Below are positions 1 through 12,326 of a stretch of DNA of 64,000 nucleotides, one piece after another. The stretch is from NCBI GenBank assembly GCA_037367355.1, contig CM074703.1:1736001-1800000 (forward strand), written 5' to 3'. Position 1 is the stretch's first letter, and every line of letters starts with the position of its first letter. Below the pieces are notes generated by a model, which was not told the origin of the DNA, did no database searches, and saw only the letters and a list, made by a program, of their open reading frames with translations. The position numbers and the translations under genes were made by a program. Origin of the DNA: Neoscytalidium dimidiatum. Its lineage: Eukaryota; Ascomycota; Dothideomycetes; Botryosphaeriales; Botryosphaeriaceae.

Positions 1-433
1 CTCGTCTCTGCATGGACAACGAAACTCGTATCCATCTGCTGAAGTCCAGGCTGTGCCATTCTCGGACAAACGCCATAAGCAAGCGCCGGGCTTTTGGAGA
101 TCTGTTGTAACGCCGATGTGTTATGACGGAAAAGAAAAATGCCGGAACTAGTCATTAGTCGGTACAGACGTATTATCGCTAGAATGATGCTCTCAGTGTG
201 TTCGTTTTCAAGGTCGCGCCAGTTGTTCATCTTCACCTCGCTCCTGGATCTGCCTTAAGGCCGGCGACTATCAGCACCTGTATGTGCTTTAAGCAGCAAT
301 GGATGCTGCATCTGTGATCAGAAAGGCCTTTTCCTCAAGCCAGAAGAGTCTGAATGATCAACTGAGACTCACCTGAAAGGGTATTCAGGCAAATCTCCGA
401 TAAGATCAATGTCTGAGAAGCCAGCATGTTCAG
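1..433. other. 3' flank of the SP-RING gene, no gene seen
   Basis: This stretch lies downstream of the minus-strand SUMO-ligase gene and probably holds its 3' UTR. All frames are broken by stops and I see no tRNA, repeat or exon signal in it. Confidence 0.4.
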
Positions 434-3400
434 CTAATCCAGCTCGATAACTTCCGGACTGCTTGACGGTAAGTGAGACGAAGGAGCCGACTGAACAGGT
501 CCACTATTGTTGCCCTCGGGCGTTGCGCTGTCAGAAGCGCGAGAATCGTCCTGTTTCTTTTCAGGCTTGGGCTTCCACTTGCCGTATCTGTCAACTATAA
601 TAGCCCTGGTGTCGAGCTGACCCGACACCGATAACTGTTTGTGAACCTCTATCAAAAAGCCATCGACGATGAGGCTCTTCGGACGAACGTCAGCCCTGCA
701 AATAGGACACCTCCAAACGTCAATTAGACTGGGACCGTCCCGGTGCCTCCGGTCGCGAGTCTGGAGGAAAATCTCTAAGTCAAAGCAGTCTCGATGCGCA
801 CAATATTTCCCCCTGACAGGTATGTCGCAAGGGCGACAGTTCGTAAAGGGGTCGAATAGCTTTATCGTAGGGTCTTCGCTTTTATCGTCGAGGACTGCAA
901 CGTCATCGTCATTCTCTGGCCCATTCATGCTGCTCTTGATAGAGCTCAGGACGTCCTCGGCAGGAACCACTCTGTTCGAGCACTCGTCCTTGATCCTGTC
1001 ATAATGCTGAATCCCAACTATCTCAACAGCCATAACGAAGTTCGATATTTTTTCCTCGTTAGGTCGTCTGAGCAAGTTGATCTCAAGGTGATTTTCACCT
1101 GCCCTGAGCAGTGACGTAATATCAATGGGGAGGTCTTTGCCATGTTGCAATTTCTTGCGCATCTCAAGAGGTCCACCATTCAAATTTAAAAACATTCCGG
1201 CCGGCCAGAAGGTATCTTGCAGAACCCATTCGTGCTCTTCCGTAGAACTCGAGCGTGCGCATCGCAAGCGGTATATTTTCGTGTCTTCAGCGACCAATCT
1301 TGTGCATGACTTGCCTGGCTCTGCTGGGGTCTCTGAGGGCAGCCTGCTCTTATCCTCTGGGGAAATTGAGAAGGAAAAGTGTTGATGAGCTTGCTTATCC
1401 GCAAGTCTGATGGGAGAAATGGCGAAGTTAACAACAGATTGGTAGAGTTTCCGGCCAATCTCTGAAGTTGGTATAGATTTCAAGACTGGGCTCCGTAGAT
1501 GCGCTTGATGGAGTGCTGCTTGGCTCGGATCGATTGCCTGCAAGGGCCACATATGACCCGCTGGAGGTACGAAACGTTGTGCCGGGGGTTGCTGGACGTA
1601 GACTGGTGACCTTGCATGACCGGTAATCTGCCCGGGGTTCAACTGCGGTGCTGGTTGGCGAGGCCCCTGAATTGGAGCTACAGAAGGCGCAGAGTTGCTA
1701 CGAAGAATCTGTTGAGGGATCGCTTGGTATTGATTGCCCTGTGAAATGGCCGGGCCGGATTGCCTGTATGGATACATGGCTTGGTGGCGTGCACCGTTTG
1801 GTACTCCTTGAGGAACTGGTCGACCCTGGACGCCAGGTGAAGGAAATGGCGGTGACATTGGAGATTGCGACTGCCCTTGCGCCCAGTATTGAGGGATCGG
1901 GCTTTGGTTAGTCGAAGTCAAGACATAGCCGTTTGGAGGTCCCATCATCGGACTGCCCGTTTGAACCGGTTGGCGAACTTGTTGCTGATTTTGATAGTAT
2001 ACCGCATGATTGTTCATGTTCTGGACCGAAGCAAAGTTTGGTGATTGTACCGTTGACGTTGGCGTCATCGTCCCAAACTGCGCCATTTGCGAACTCTCGG
2101 AAGCTCTTCTCGGGACCGATATCTGAACTTGAGGTCGACCAGTCTGTTGAGTAGGCATAGTCCGCTGCTGCACTGGCGCGGGCGCTTGGTTCTGATGCGT
2201 CGGCATCACAGGAGGGCTGTTCTGCGCAGGTGAGAGCGAGTGAGTCTGGTGGTAGACGGGTGAGTTAGGCTGCTGTCCCTGTGAGATCTGAATGTGCCGA
2301 GACATCCTCTGCGCCTGCGCTGTCGAAACGTCTGGTTGTGCACCCTGCGCGAGGAAGCCCCGCTGAAGCATGATTATTCTTTCTCGGTATCTCTGCTCTT
2401 CACCCATTTCGTCCTCACTGAGCTGTTGCGTCGTCGGCACCGTGGTTCGCAGATGTTGGAGCCGATGTTGGTGCTCCTTGAATTCCGCTTCCGCGTCGGA
2501 GAAGTACCGGATTTGACGCTGCGTGTTAGGCTCAGGAAAGCTGCAGATACGTCGAAAAATAGCCCTATTGAAAATCGACTGGAAGATCGGGGAACTCATG
2601 CCTAACTCTTTCCTGATTTCCACAGCGGTCGGCGGGAGTCTCTTCTCGAAACAGGCCTTCTGAAGTTTGTCCCAGCCATCCTTTGCCAACGTAATGAACT
2701 GTTTGAAGTGTAAGATCTGTCTATCATACTCCTCCGGCCAGCGTTCCTTCAAACACTGTTGACTAACGGGGAAGTCTGCGAACCATTGAAGCCATGCAGT
2801 CGAGCATTCTCTTGACTGGACAAGATGATTGAGGAGCTCGAGGCACACGATGGTGCCTGGCAAAGGTAAGAGTTCCAGCGGAAGGCGCTGGGCAGAAAGC
2901 GCTCTCAAACACATCAGCTGGTGGAAGCGCAAGTAATCGCGGTCTCCAATCGAGGCGGCTTCACGCACTAATTCGACCCTAACGCTCTCAACCGAGGAAA
3001 GACCCCGATGGTGCGAGATGTTACGCAGGTGTTGCAGTTGCTGAAGGCAAAAACCGGGAGCAAAGCACGAAGTCCCCGGAGGAGGAAGAGTACGCCAACG
3101 CCCAGGGTCTTGTGGAGGACTGTGCTCATCAGCACTCCGGGGCGCTTGCACCGTGACTTCACTTCCAAGATGCCGGAAATTCGGATGCCCTGAGGCTGCA
3201 GCATTTGAAGGGCCCTGGGGACGAGAAATCGCCGCTGCGCCACTGGCCTGCTCGACAGTTGCCGGTGTGGCGGCTTGGACACCGTTCGTTGGACTAGATT
3301 CGGGCATAACCAGCGATGAACTCCGCTTTTGAGCAGGAATTGCACCCTCCATCCCACGACTGTCTCCATTGTGGCCTCCATCATCCTCCTCATCCTCGTC

Positions 3401-3850
3401 GCCCAGGCTCACGATGGTTGCGGCCCTTCCTCTTCCGGCGGACATGTCCTCGCTCGGCGCGGGCGAAGGCAGGATGTTGTTCTCGTTGCTATTGGATGGC
3501 TGGGAAGTTCGCCGGGCGACGATATTGGGGAGGGCCGGGGAGGCAGGGTTTGAGGTCGAAACATTCTGGACAGCAACACTGGACGGCTGTGCCTGGGGAG
3601 CAGAGGCGGGGACGTAGGGCAGATTCGGAGAGGCCGAGCTGGAAGGCCGTTCGAGAGCGGGCTTGGAGGAGCGTCTTGGACGGTCCAACTCTTTGGGGGG
3701 CGGTCTCTTGCGCGAGGGCACCAGCGGCGTAGCGTTTGTCTGGAGCTGGCCGGAAGTCAGCCAGGACGGCATTCGTCTGCCGCCCAGGAAGGCATTCGCG
3801 GTGGAATTGGAGGTCTGGTAGTCGTGGACGGCGTGGTCAGGCGGTCTCAT
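434..3850 (-). CDS. SP-RING (MIZ) zinc-finger SUMO E3 ligase, PIAS/Siz-like
   Basis: A single uninterrupted 1138-residue frame. Roughly residues 1-800 are low complexity (Ser/Pro/Gln-rich, many PQQ and SPV patches) and probably disordered. About residues 850-950 form a folded segment resembling the region before the RING in PIAS-type proteins. About residues 995-1055 carry the SP-RING itself, with motifs PVRGKYCAHRDCFD and WRCPICRADV that supply the zinc ligands. SP-RING proteins of this type pass SUMO from the Ubc9 E2 to nuclear substrates, so a nuclear SUMO-ligase role follows from the family. The first ATG at 3848-3850 is used because the frame is coding-like from there. It is divergent from the Boi-like gene, with about 1.1 kb between the starts. 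Lack of introns in a gene this long is slightly unusual here. The ligase activity is inferred, not shown. Confidence 0.85.
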   Translation of the reverse strand: MRPPDHAVHDYQTSNSTANAFLGGRRMPSWLTSGQLQTNATPLVPSRKRPPPKELDRPRRSSKPALERPSSSASPNLPYVPASAPQAQPSSVAVQNVSTSNPASPALPNIVARRTSQPSNSNENNILPSPAPSEDMSAGRGRAATIVSLGDEDEEDDGGHNGDSRGMEGAIPAQKRSSSLVMPESSPTNGVQAATPATVEQASGAAAISRPQGPSNAAASGHPNFRHLGSEVTVQAPRSADEHSPPQDPGRWRTLPPPGTSCFAPGFCLQQLQHLRNISHHRGLSSVESVRVELVREAASIGDRDYLRFHQLMCLRALSAQRLPLELLPLPGTIVCLELLNHLVQSRECSTAWLQWFADFPVSQQCLKERWPEEYDRQILHFKQFITLAKDGWDKLQKACFEKRLPPTAVEIRKELGMSSPIFQSIFNRAIFRRICSFPEPNTQRQIRYFSDAEAEFKEHQHRLQHLRTTVPTTQQLSEDEMGEEQRYRERIIMLQRGFLAQGAQPDVSTAQAQRMSRHIQISQGQQPNSPVYHQTHSLSPAQNSPPVMPTHQNQAPAPVQQRTMPTQQTGRPQVQISVPRRASESSQMAQFGTMTPTSTVQSPNFASVQNMNNHAVYYQNQQQVRQPVQTGSPMMGPPNGYVLTSTNQSPIPQYWAQGQSQSPMSPPFPSPGVQGRPVPQGVPNGARHQAMYPYRQSGPAISQGNQYQAIPQQILRSNSAPSVAPIQGPRQPAPQLNPGQITGHARSPVYVQQPPAQRFVPPAGHMWPLQAIDPSQAALHQAHLRSPVLKSIPTSEIGRKLYQSVVNFAISPIRLADKQAHQHFSFSISPEDKSRLPSETPAEPGKSCTRLVAEDTKIYRLRCARSSSTEEHEWVLQDTFWPAGMFLNLNGGPLEMRKKLQHGKDLPIDITSLLRAGENHLEINLLRRPNEEKISNFVMAVEIVGIQHYDRIKDECSNRVVPAEDVLSSIKSSMNGPENDDDVAVLDDKSEDPTIKLFDPFTNCRPCDIPVRGKYCAHRDCFDLEIFLQTRDRRHRDGPSLIDVWRCPICRADVRPKSLIVDGFLIEVHKQLSVSGQLDTRAIIVDRYGKWKPKPEKKQDDSRASDSATPEGNNSGPVQSAPSSHLPSSSPEVIELD

Positions 3851-4968
3851 GGCGTCGCGCTGTGGGCTTTAGAGCAGTGGATTGGGGCGGCACGGTGGAC
3901 CAGCAGGGACATAATGCGGCACAGCGGCGTGGGAGAAAGAGACGAGCGTTTGCTGGGTGCTCCAGGTTCTGGCGGCATCGGCACGTCGCGCACGGTGCAC
4001 CCGGCCCGAGACTGGAAGATGGAGATGGAAGGCGACGCAGCGGTCAGCGGGCGGGGCAGCGAGGTGAGGGCGCTCTTGACTCTCTCGCCAGTGGACGCGC
4101 TGGACGTGTGAGCTGTCTGCCAGTCGGAGGTAAGCGCGCGCGCGCGCGAGAGAGAGACATGGCCCTGGCCCTGGCTTTGACCCTGGCCCCAGATGCGCCG
4201 CCACAGTGGAAATTCCAAAATGCAATAATGCGACGCGCACCGCTCGGCCAGAATGCTCGCTGCGTGCGACCCGTTGGCTGCGACGCGCGATTGATGCGGC
4301 AGGGCGACGCGGGCCGCGCTGGCTTCAAGAGCATTGTACGAGTCTTGAGAGGCGTTCGCGCTGGGGGAGATCCGCCGCCCGTGCGAGCCTTATTGCATCC
4401 CAGACGGGGCCGGAGACGGAGTGACAGCTGCCGCGTGCCTGCGGCTATCGCCTCTCGCCTCTCGCCTCTCGCCTCTCGCCTCTCGCCTGTCGCCTGTCGC
4501 CTGCTGGTCGCCTGTGCTGGGATGGCGCCCTGGACCCAAGGCCATGCGCCCAACCCGAGTGCCAACTCATGCCCGGCGTCTCGCGCTCTCTCGCGCTCTC
4601 TCGCTCGCAACCTCTTGCTCGCCGACTGCCTTGCGCCCTCGTTGCGCACCACCGCTGCCGCCGCCCGTCTGCTTGCGCTTCCTCCTGCGACCTCCATGGC
4701 GCGAGCGCGCATGTGATTGGCCCGCCGCGCTGCATGCTATTAACTCAGACGGGGCCCCGAAATTGAGCTTCTCCATACCACCCAGGCCGCCACTCCCGTC
4801 GACTGAGCTCGCGATTCTCCATCGGACTGGCACGACCCAGCCTTCGGCCAGCCTCTGCGCGATGCCCTTTGCGAGGGCTGCCATGTGGTGATTCTCAGCA
4901 GCTGCACCGCCCCCGATTTCGCGGCCCACGACCAACCACCGCCCCCGCAGCCGCCGTGACAGCACACC
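3851..4968. promoter_or_regulatory. Divergent intergenic region with a CTCGCCT tandem repeat
   Basis: GC-rich region between two divergently transcribed genes, so it must hold both promoters. It includes a short tandem repeat of the unit GCCTCTC around 4449-4500 and a CG alternation near 4137-4150. Long open frames here are compositional and show no recognisable protein. Confidence 0.4.
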
Positions 4969-7900
4969 ATGGCGGCGCGCCCTGACATGGACCAGGCGCG
5001 CCCTGGCGACACCCTCCTGGTCATCCGTAAGTCCCCCGCGTGCGCTGCCCGCGCGAGCCGTCGCGCCCGCGGAGCCCCCGTCGCGCTGGGGCGCCTGCTG
5101 ATGGCTACGCAGACGAGTTCACCGCGCGCAGCCCCGACGAATTGAGCCTCAAGCGCGGCGACCGCATCGAGCTCATCGAACGCGACGATGACTTCGGCGA
5201 TGGCTGGTTCCTGGGTCGCCACCTGCAGAACGGACTCACCGGCCTCTTCCCAGAGGGTACGCCAGTTCTCCCGTTCCGCTCACGGAGAATGGCTAACTGA
5301 GCTAGTCAAGTCTACACCCAACTGGCCCCTCGCCCAACCTTCACCTCTGCCCTTCATGCCCGCCCCGGCGTGACCTATACCGCTAGCCCAACCTCGATCA
5401 CCGGCCCTTCGTTCGCAAACCCCGATGGTGCCCCGCCCGACGACAGCGACAAGCAGCAGCCCTCGCCTGCCTCGGCCGAACCCGCCGCACCTCATACCAG
5501 CGCTTCGACTGCCCAGCGCTCTGCGACTGCGCCAATGGCGCTTTCCACCGCCGCCGCCATGGGCAACGGCCAGCGAGCCCTGTCAGGAGAGCAGCGAAGC
5601 CCGGTCATGAACGAGACCCTGAGCGTCATTGACGAGCACTTGACAGACATCAATACCCCGCGCGGCAGCATGATGCGAGACCTGCGACAGAACAACGACA
5701 GCTCCAGCGAGTACAGCAGCCATGTCGAGCACCGGCTCTCCTACATCAACGGTCAGGAAACAGACGAGGAGGAGCAGGGAATACACACGCTTCAGGAGAT
5801 CAGGAACTGGACACCGCTTCAGGTTGCTGAGTGGTTGGAAGACGTGGGAATCGACAGACGCCAATGCGATGTCTTCAAGGACCAGGAAATATCTGGAGAA
5901 GTGCTTCTTGGAATGGATCAGGCGTCGGTCTTTATGAAGGAGTTTGACCTTGGACCCATTGGACCACGCCTGAAAATTTGGCAAAAGATCAAGGCGCTCC
6001 AGCAAGAGGTTGCTGACGCGGTGCGCAGCTCTCACAGTGTACAGGATTATTCCGGTTCGGAACACGGCTCATCCAACGCTGGATCCATTCGCCATCGCAG
6101 CACGTCAATTGGCACCGTACTTCCCCGCATCCCGAGCTTGATGGAGTCCAACGGCGCCAGGCCATCCAGCCGACAGCAGCTGAACAGAGGGAGTTCGCAT
6201 CAACAGTTGGGCTCTGCTCCTGGCACCCCAGGTTCTCCACGGAACGACACGCGACGGCCTTCTGCAGCATCTGTTCGGGAAATGAACCACCACCGGAGGC
6301 ATTCTTCAATCGAATTTGCAAATATCCCAACGACACCGACAACATCAAGCGCCGTGCAAGTGACCCAGGCAACGCCAACCAGTCACAGGAAGCAGCCTTC
6401 GTTCGACCGCGGTTGGAAGATGGGAGATGCAGCGACAAACGGACGGCCAGCATCATCAGCGGCAATGCGGCCCCTGAGCCCGGGTCTTGACGGTAGTCCG
6501 CGCGGTGGTAGTCTGAAAGTGGCGACGCCTGATCTGGATCGCGGGTATTTCTCAGGCGGCGAGGTTGATAATCGCAAACAGAGGAACGTTCTGCGCAAGG
6601 GTCACAGCCCCAGCCATTCGCGAACATCAAGCTCCGGTAATGATGGAAGGCGCATGTCAGCGTTCAAACGTCACAGCCGCTTCGGAAGTAGCGATTCTGT
6701 CCGGGAATTCTCTGAGCCTACCATCTTCTCATCTTCATTCTATTCTCCCACAAAACGGAGCCAGAGTGCACGCACTGCCAGCGGTCCTGAGCTGAGGAGT
6801 TCTCCGAAAGCCGTCAACAAGGAACGCTCTCAGACGGTTACGAAACTAGACTACGGGGCGCCGAGCATTGACGCAATCGCTTCATCGCCGCACATGGCGG
6901 AGGGCGACGAGGCAGCGGGACGCGCTTCACCACCACCGGCGATTCAGAGGTTTCCCAAGCAACGCGCTACCGGCCTCCGAGCTATCTCAGACGCATTAGC
7001 TGGAACTCTGAGCGGCGCCAAAAATCCCCCCGTCTCTCCGAATAAGGATTCTCCGATGAATTCTCCCGTCCGAACCGGATCCAGTACTCCCTCGCACACT
7101 TCCAAAAGTTTTGAGTCTGGAGAAGCGCCACCGGATGTACTTCGCAGTGGAACCGGAAACTCACTGGCGCCCAGCACCTCCAGCAGTGGTCCGAAGAAAA
7201 AGACGAAAAAGGAGACCAGTGCCTACCAGAGAGGCTTGGAGAATAAGCCACCGTCCGAGACAATACCAGGCTCCGACTACAGTGGGTGGATGAAGAAAAG
7301 ATCGTCCAACATGATGACGACGTGGAAGACGCGGTTGTTTGTGCTCAAGGGACGGCGCTTGTCGTACTATTATTCCGAGTTCGACACGGCGGAGAAAGGC
7401 CTGATCGACATATCGGGACATCGAGTGCTACCGGCGAACAACGAACGCATAACCGGTCTCCACGCAACTATAACCGGGGCGAAATCCTCACCAACTTCTC
7501 CGCAAAATGCAACCTTACCTACTTCAGCTCAGACCGATGCGGCAAACGAAGTCGACGTGAAAGACGATACTTCGGGCATGTTCATCTTCAAATTGGTCCC
7601 ACCCCGTAGTGGCCTGTCGAAAGCCGTCAACTTTACGAAACCGACGGTGCATTACTTTGCGGTGGATAATCTTCAGCAGGGTCGGCTGTGGATGGCAGCG
7701 CTGATGAAGGCGACGATTGACCGGGACGAAAGCAAAGAGGTCATCAGCACGTACCAGCAGAAGACGATCTCGCTTGCCAAGGCGCGGGCGATGCAGCAAC
7801 GACCTCCGGCACTGATGGGCGACGACGAGGATGAGGAGAATGTCAATCCCAACAAGATCGACGAGGAGGATGAGGAAAGGGGCTTGGCGATATCCGGCCT

Positions 7901-8024
7901 GGAGGACGAAAAGACCGAGGGAGATACCGGGGACGATACAAAACGGTCGAGCAGCATCGATGCCAGCGAGGGTGGAAATGCAGCGTCAGAGCCGGTGCAG
8001 GGTGAGGCTGCCAGTAAAGAATAA
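4969..8024 (+). CDS. Boi1/Boi2-type polarity protein (SH3-SAM-PH)
   Basis: Three exons: 4969-5026, 5113-5256 and 5311-8024, giving 971 residues. The joins restore a continuous SH3 domain at about residues 15-75 (FTARSPDELSLKRGD, DDDFGDGWFLGRH, GLFPEVYTQL); each intron carries GT...AG and the frame is kept. A SAM domain follows at about 230-300 (WTPLQVAEWLEDVGI) and a PH domain at about 720-870 (YSGWMKKRSSNMMTTWKTRL). Between them lie long Ser-rich linkers, and the C-terminus is acidic. In yeasts Boi proteins bind Bem1 and Cdc42 and promote polarised exocytosis at the bud or hyphal tip; the same role is inferred here from this domain order. The start ATG at 4969 is chosen because only it puts residues in frame before the SH3. 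The long 5370-8024 frame alone would lack the SH3 domain. Confidence 0.9.
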
Positions 8025-11000
8025 AGGGTTCAAGATGTCGCCTGCTGGTTGGGAGATCACCCTCATCCAAGAAAGCAAGATTCCTTCTCTTTTTCTTTTT
8101 CCTTGGTCGAGGTACGCCACTCCATCAGTTTCATTTGTTCTTTCGGGAAATCTTAGGTTCAGCGGGGAAAATTCAGGGGAAGTCCCTGTGCGCGCGTTTA
8201 CTTCATGGCAGCACACTTGGCTGCAGAAAGCTCTCGACGACTGGCTAGTCTTTTTCTTTGTTTCCTTTTTTTTTTTTTTTTTTAAGTGAGCGCTACTTCT
8301 GTTTTCCATCAGCATTTCTGGACGACGGTTATGAAAGTGGGCCCTGCGGTTCGGATTGGCGGTACATGAACCAGTACCCCTGGAGGCTTCCAGTACAGCG
8401 ATTCCTTCATTATTATTCTTCTCCAGCCTTGCTTTTTTTCGCCCCCCTCCTGTCTCCGAAAAGCGGAGGGGCAGATTTCTTTATAGTGTTTAGTCAAGGG
8501 TCTTCAGCCTACAGGTACCTTTCGTTGGAGTACTCAGCATAATACAGAGCGGCTGTCTATTGTTGGACATAGTGAATCGGTGTTCCGCAATTGCCATGGT
8601 GCCGGGATTGATGGATGGATGGATGGAGGTGGAACTGGATGGGTGCATTCCGCACGCGGGTGAAGACGATTGGAGTAATGGCTCGCGGCGTCTTCTGGCA
8701 TGGCATATCGAGGACGATGGGGAGGTACACTGTCACATTTTCACATCGGCATGCAGGCTGCGTCGACGGCATAAGCAGGACGAGGATCCGGGCTGTATGC
8801 TTGCGCGGCGGTCATCTCGATTTGAGGAGCAGCATCGCGCGTACCGTACCTCGTAACTGACGCAGCCCATCAAGGGCACCGGAAGAATACGCAGCACGTC
8901 AGAGCCGGCAGGATCCCTGCAGCGGGCGGCCGGGATACGTCAAGGTGCGCATAAGGCTTATATGGAGAAAAAGGTTGCTGCGGCTAACCCGGTTGCCGAG
9001 CAGGTGCAGGTCTGGGTGGTGGCGTGCAGATTTGGACTGGCTTCACAGACGCAGACGCAGACGCAGACGCAGGCGCAGGCGCTGACCGGTAATATAAATA
9101 AACTTGCATCGTGCAATGCAGGCGCGGGGGTAGCAGGATGGCACAAGGGCGTACATGCACAGTAAGGGCGGTCTTCTCTCTGGCTGCCGGGGATCGAGCA
9201 AATCTGGAATGCCAGAGCAATCTTAATTGCATCATCGGCAATGGTGTGGAAAGCAGGAGCTCGGCAGCCACACGGGGCGCATAGCGTTCTCAGACGTGAG
9301 ATCGCATCGGCGGGCATCGCGTCGCATCGCATCGCATCGCATCCGCTCCCTCGTCGACGTCGGTGACCACGGCGTGTGGCCGCCCTCTCCCTCTCCCTCT
9401 CCCTCTCCCTCTCCCTCTCCCTCACCCTCTTCCCTCCACCACGACGCACCCCCATGGCCGAAATCTGCTGCAGGGTCCCTCCACCCGCCATCAGCACGCA
9501 GCACGGTCTAGTTCTTTCTCTGCTTCTGCGCTGCTGACCCAGCCCCTCGCAGCCTTCCAGCCCTCCAGCCCTCCAGCCCTCCCACCCTTCGCCAGCCCAC
9601 GCCATTCTGCTTCCTGTTCTCCCGAAAATGAGCCAGCGGCTTCCGCCTCGCCTCGACTTATCCATCCTGCACGCTGCATATGCACGCCCGCCAATCTCGT
9701 CACGCACGCAGAGGGCTGATGGGAAAGGGTAGCTAGGTACGCACCCCGTCGCCCGTTCCAGCCAAATCCCACAATCCCCGTCAGGGATCCGTCCCTCTTC
9801 TTTCCCCATCTTTTTTCCCTCGATTGCGCTCGAAGGGCCACGCTTGTCTCAGCTGCTCCCCCACCACCATGCACGCACACGTCAACGCGGGAACCCGGCA
9901 ATTGGGGAAAACGCCCACCAGCGTTTGCCTATTTCTTTCGGGAGCCGCACGCGTTCGTCGTTCCGCAGCACATGCCATCGGTCGATTGGCGAATGGCAGA
10001 GAGCATCCGGCGGCAGACACGCCAACCAAGGGTCGCACAAATGCAGGCTGATGACCATGCAGCAGAAGCCATGCGGCCCTCATGCCGGCCCGCGAACCGG
10101 AGACGTAAAAATCCACAGCTCGCACAAGGACGCAAAATGTGATAGAAAAGCGAAGCAGCAGCTTGCACGGCATGAAGAATGTGTCGACCTCGTGTCGCTC
10201 TCGTCCACATACCTCATCAGTCAATTGTTACATATACACACCAGGGAGCAGGAAGAATCACGTCCGTCCCCTTCCCACCCAACGAGAAACGGGGGGCGCA
10301 GACCGGTCTACAAGGCATCCTGAAGAATTAAGCAACAAGTGAAGAAAACCAGGGCACGGCTGCTTGCGTAGCATGATGGTGTGCGTGCGTGTGTGTTTTG
10401 TACAACGTCGTAGGGCAACGTGAGAAGGTGGGAAGAGTAAAACAAAAAAAAAATAAGAGAGAAAAGACCCACACCCAACCCACGCACTCACACCAGCAGA
10501 ACAAGCCACCTGGCCAGCCACCAGCCAGGAGTTCTCTCGCCGAACACTCCACAATGGCAATGCCTTTTTTTTTTTTTTTTTTGCATCTGCACGCGACACG
10601 GCGGCGGCGGCGTTGTCGGCCCCATGCGAACACATCCCGCACCACGCACACGGGCACGCACGTTACGCACGCAAACGCCAGTTTGCTGCGAACACCCACG
10701 CACGCGGCACGGGTAATGAAAAAAAAAAAAAAAGGACTTACTGCGAAAAGTGGAGTGCAGAAAGTACGGCACGTTATAGACAGGCAGCGGGACGACGGCA
10801 AGCGGGGAGCGAGCGGAAGCACGATTCAAACAAACACCAAAAGAACCAACATCCCTACGATAACATCATCGATCGTAGTAAACTCCGGGAGCGAAAGAGA
10901 TGGAACTATCGACGGCGGCCGTCGCTCCGGACCGTCTTGACAAGGCAAAGGGCCGGGGCCCAGAAGGACGGCAAGAGCGGGCGCGTCAAATGTCATTATC

Positions 11001-11951
11001 TAGCTTTTCTCTTCCCATCCCATTGATCTCGCGATCGGCCGCCCGTCCAACCTTGTTTTCTCTTTTTTTTTTTTTTCTTTTCCTGCTCTCCCGTCGAACT
11101 GCTCGTGTCACGCTAAAACTTACGATGGCGTTAAGCCGCCCTGTAGGGCCAGAGGAAGGTTAGGGATGGGGCGGGCCATGCGCACACCACCGCACCACCA
11201 TCAGCGGCGTCATCTCCGGTGGTCCTAGTCAGTGGATGATAGGGAACCCCTCCCCTCGTGGAGAAGTCAGCAACGAGCAGGCAATAGGCCCGGTTGCCCG
11301 ATTCGCCAACGCTTCCGCCTCGACCCTTAGCTGCCCTCTCGTCTCTTTCCCATCTACTCCCTCTGCCGAGCGCTTCGGCAAATCGGAGTCATATGCCGAC
11401 GCGAACGCTGTCGCTGCCGCTCGCTGACAATTGACCCGAAGCGTCAGTGTCTGGACCCTGGGAATGAGGTCACCGGCAGGTCAGCCGCGCCGAAAAAAAG
11501 GGAAAACATTGCTCGCGTCGGAAGAGTGCGCGTTCGAGGACACGGTGGCTCGTCAATTGGGCTGGCGCGGACCTCGCGCGGAGCTCGTGTTACTTTCCTG
11601 GAGTGCGGAGACCCCGCGGCGGGACAGCACGGTGCGAGGGAGAGAGTAGAGCGGAGAGGCGGGGCAGCTGGAGAGTACTGGACATATGTACTGCGCGAGC
11701 TCAGCTATCGACGCGCGCGCGCTCTGAGAAATTAAGAAGGACTCTTCTGTTGACTTTTCTACTATCTCCGTGAAGTGCATACAATATATTTTCACCACCT
11801 CTTTGCTTCTCATCTCTGAATTCTCCCCCTCCCCGGACCCCGCAAAAGAAATTCCCCCGCCGAAGAGCTCGATTCCAGGCCGTCTCATCCACTCCCTCCC
11901 CTCTTCCGCGGCGCACCACCGCACCATTTCACGAAAATCCCCCGAGCGCCA
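8025..11951. other. 3.9-kb gene-free GC-rich region with microsatellites
   Basis: No exon with convincing codon structure is visible on either strand. It holds poly-T and poly-A runs (about 8267-8283, 10565-10582, 10719-10732), a CAGACG tandem repeat (9045-9080) and a CCCTCT tandem repeat (9383-9422). The first few hundred bases probably contain the 3' UTR of the Boi-like gene and the last few hundred the LRA1 promoter. Open frames up to about 280 codons here are compositional. Confidence 0.5.
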
Positions 11952-12290
11952 ATGACGACCCAGCTCCTCGCCAACAAAGTCGCCGCCATCACGGGCGGCG
12001 CCACGGGCATCGGCCGCGCCATCGCGCTGGAGTACCTGCGCCAGGGCGCGCGCGTGGCCGTGAACCACCTGGACGACGACAAGTCGGCCGCGCAGTTCGA
12101 GGCCATGCTGCGGGAGAAGCCCGCCGACGCGCAGCTGATCGCGGTGCCCGGCGACATCTCGAAGCCGGAGACGGCGCGGCGGCTGGTGGAGGAGACGGTG
12201 GCGCGGTTCGGGCGGCTGGACGTGTTCGTGAGCAACGCGGGCGTGTGTCGGTTTGCGGATTTCCTGGAGTGAGTGTGTGCATTATTTCCC

Positions 12291-12326
<36 letters not shown>

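Noticed and set aside
8958..9809. 283-codon minus-strand frame
   Set aside because: It runs through the CCCTCT and CAGACG repeats, yielding simple RE and CVCV runs rather than a protein.
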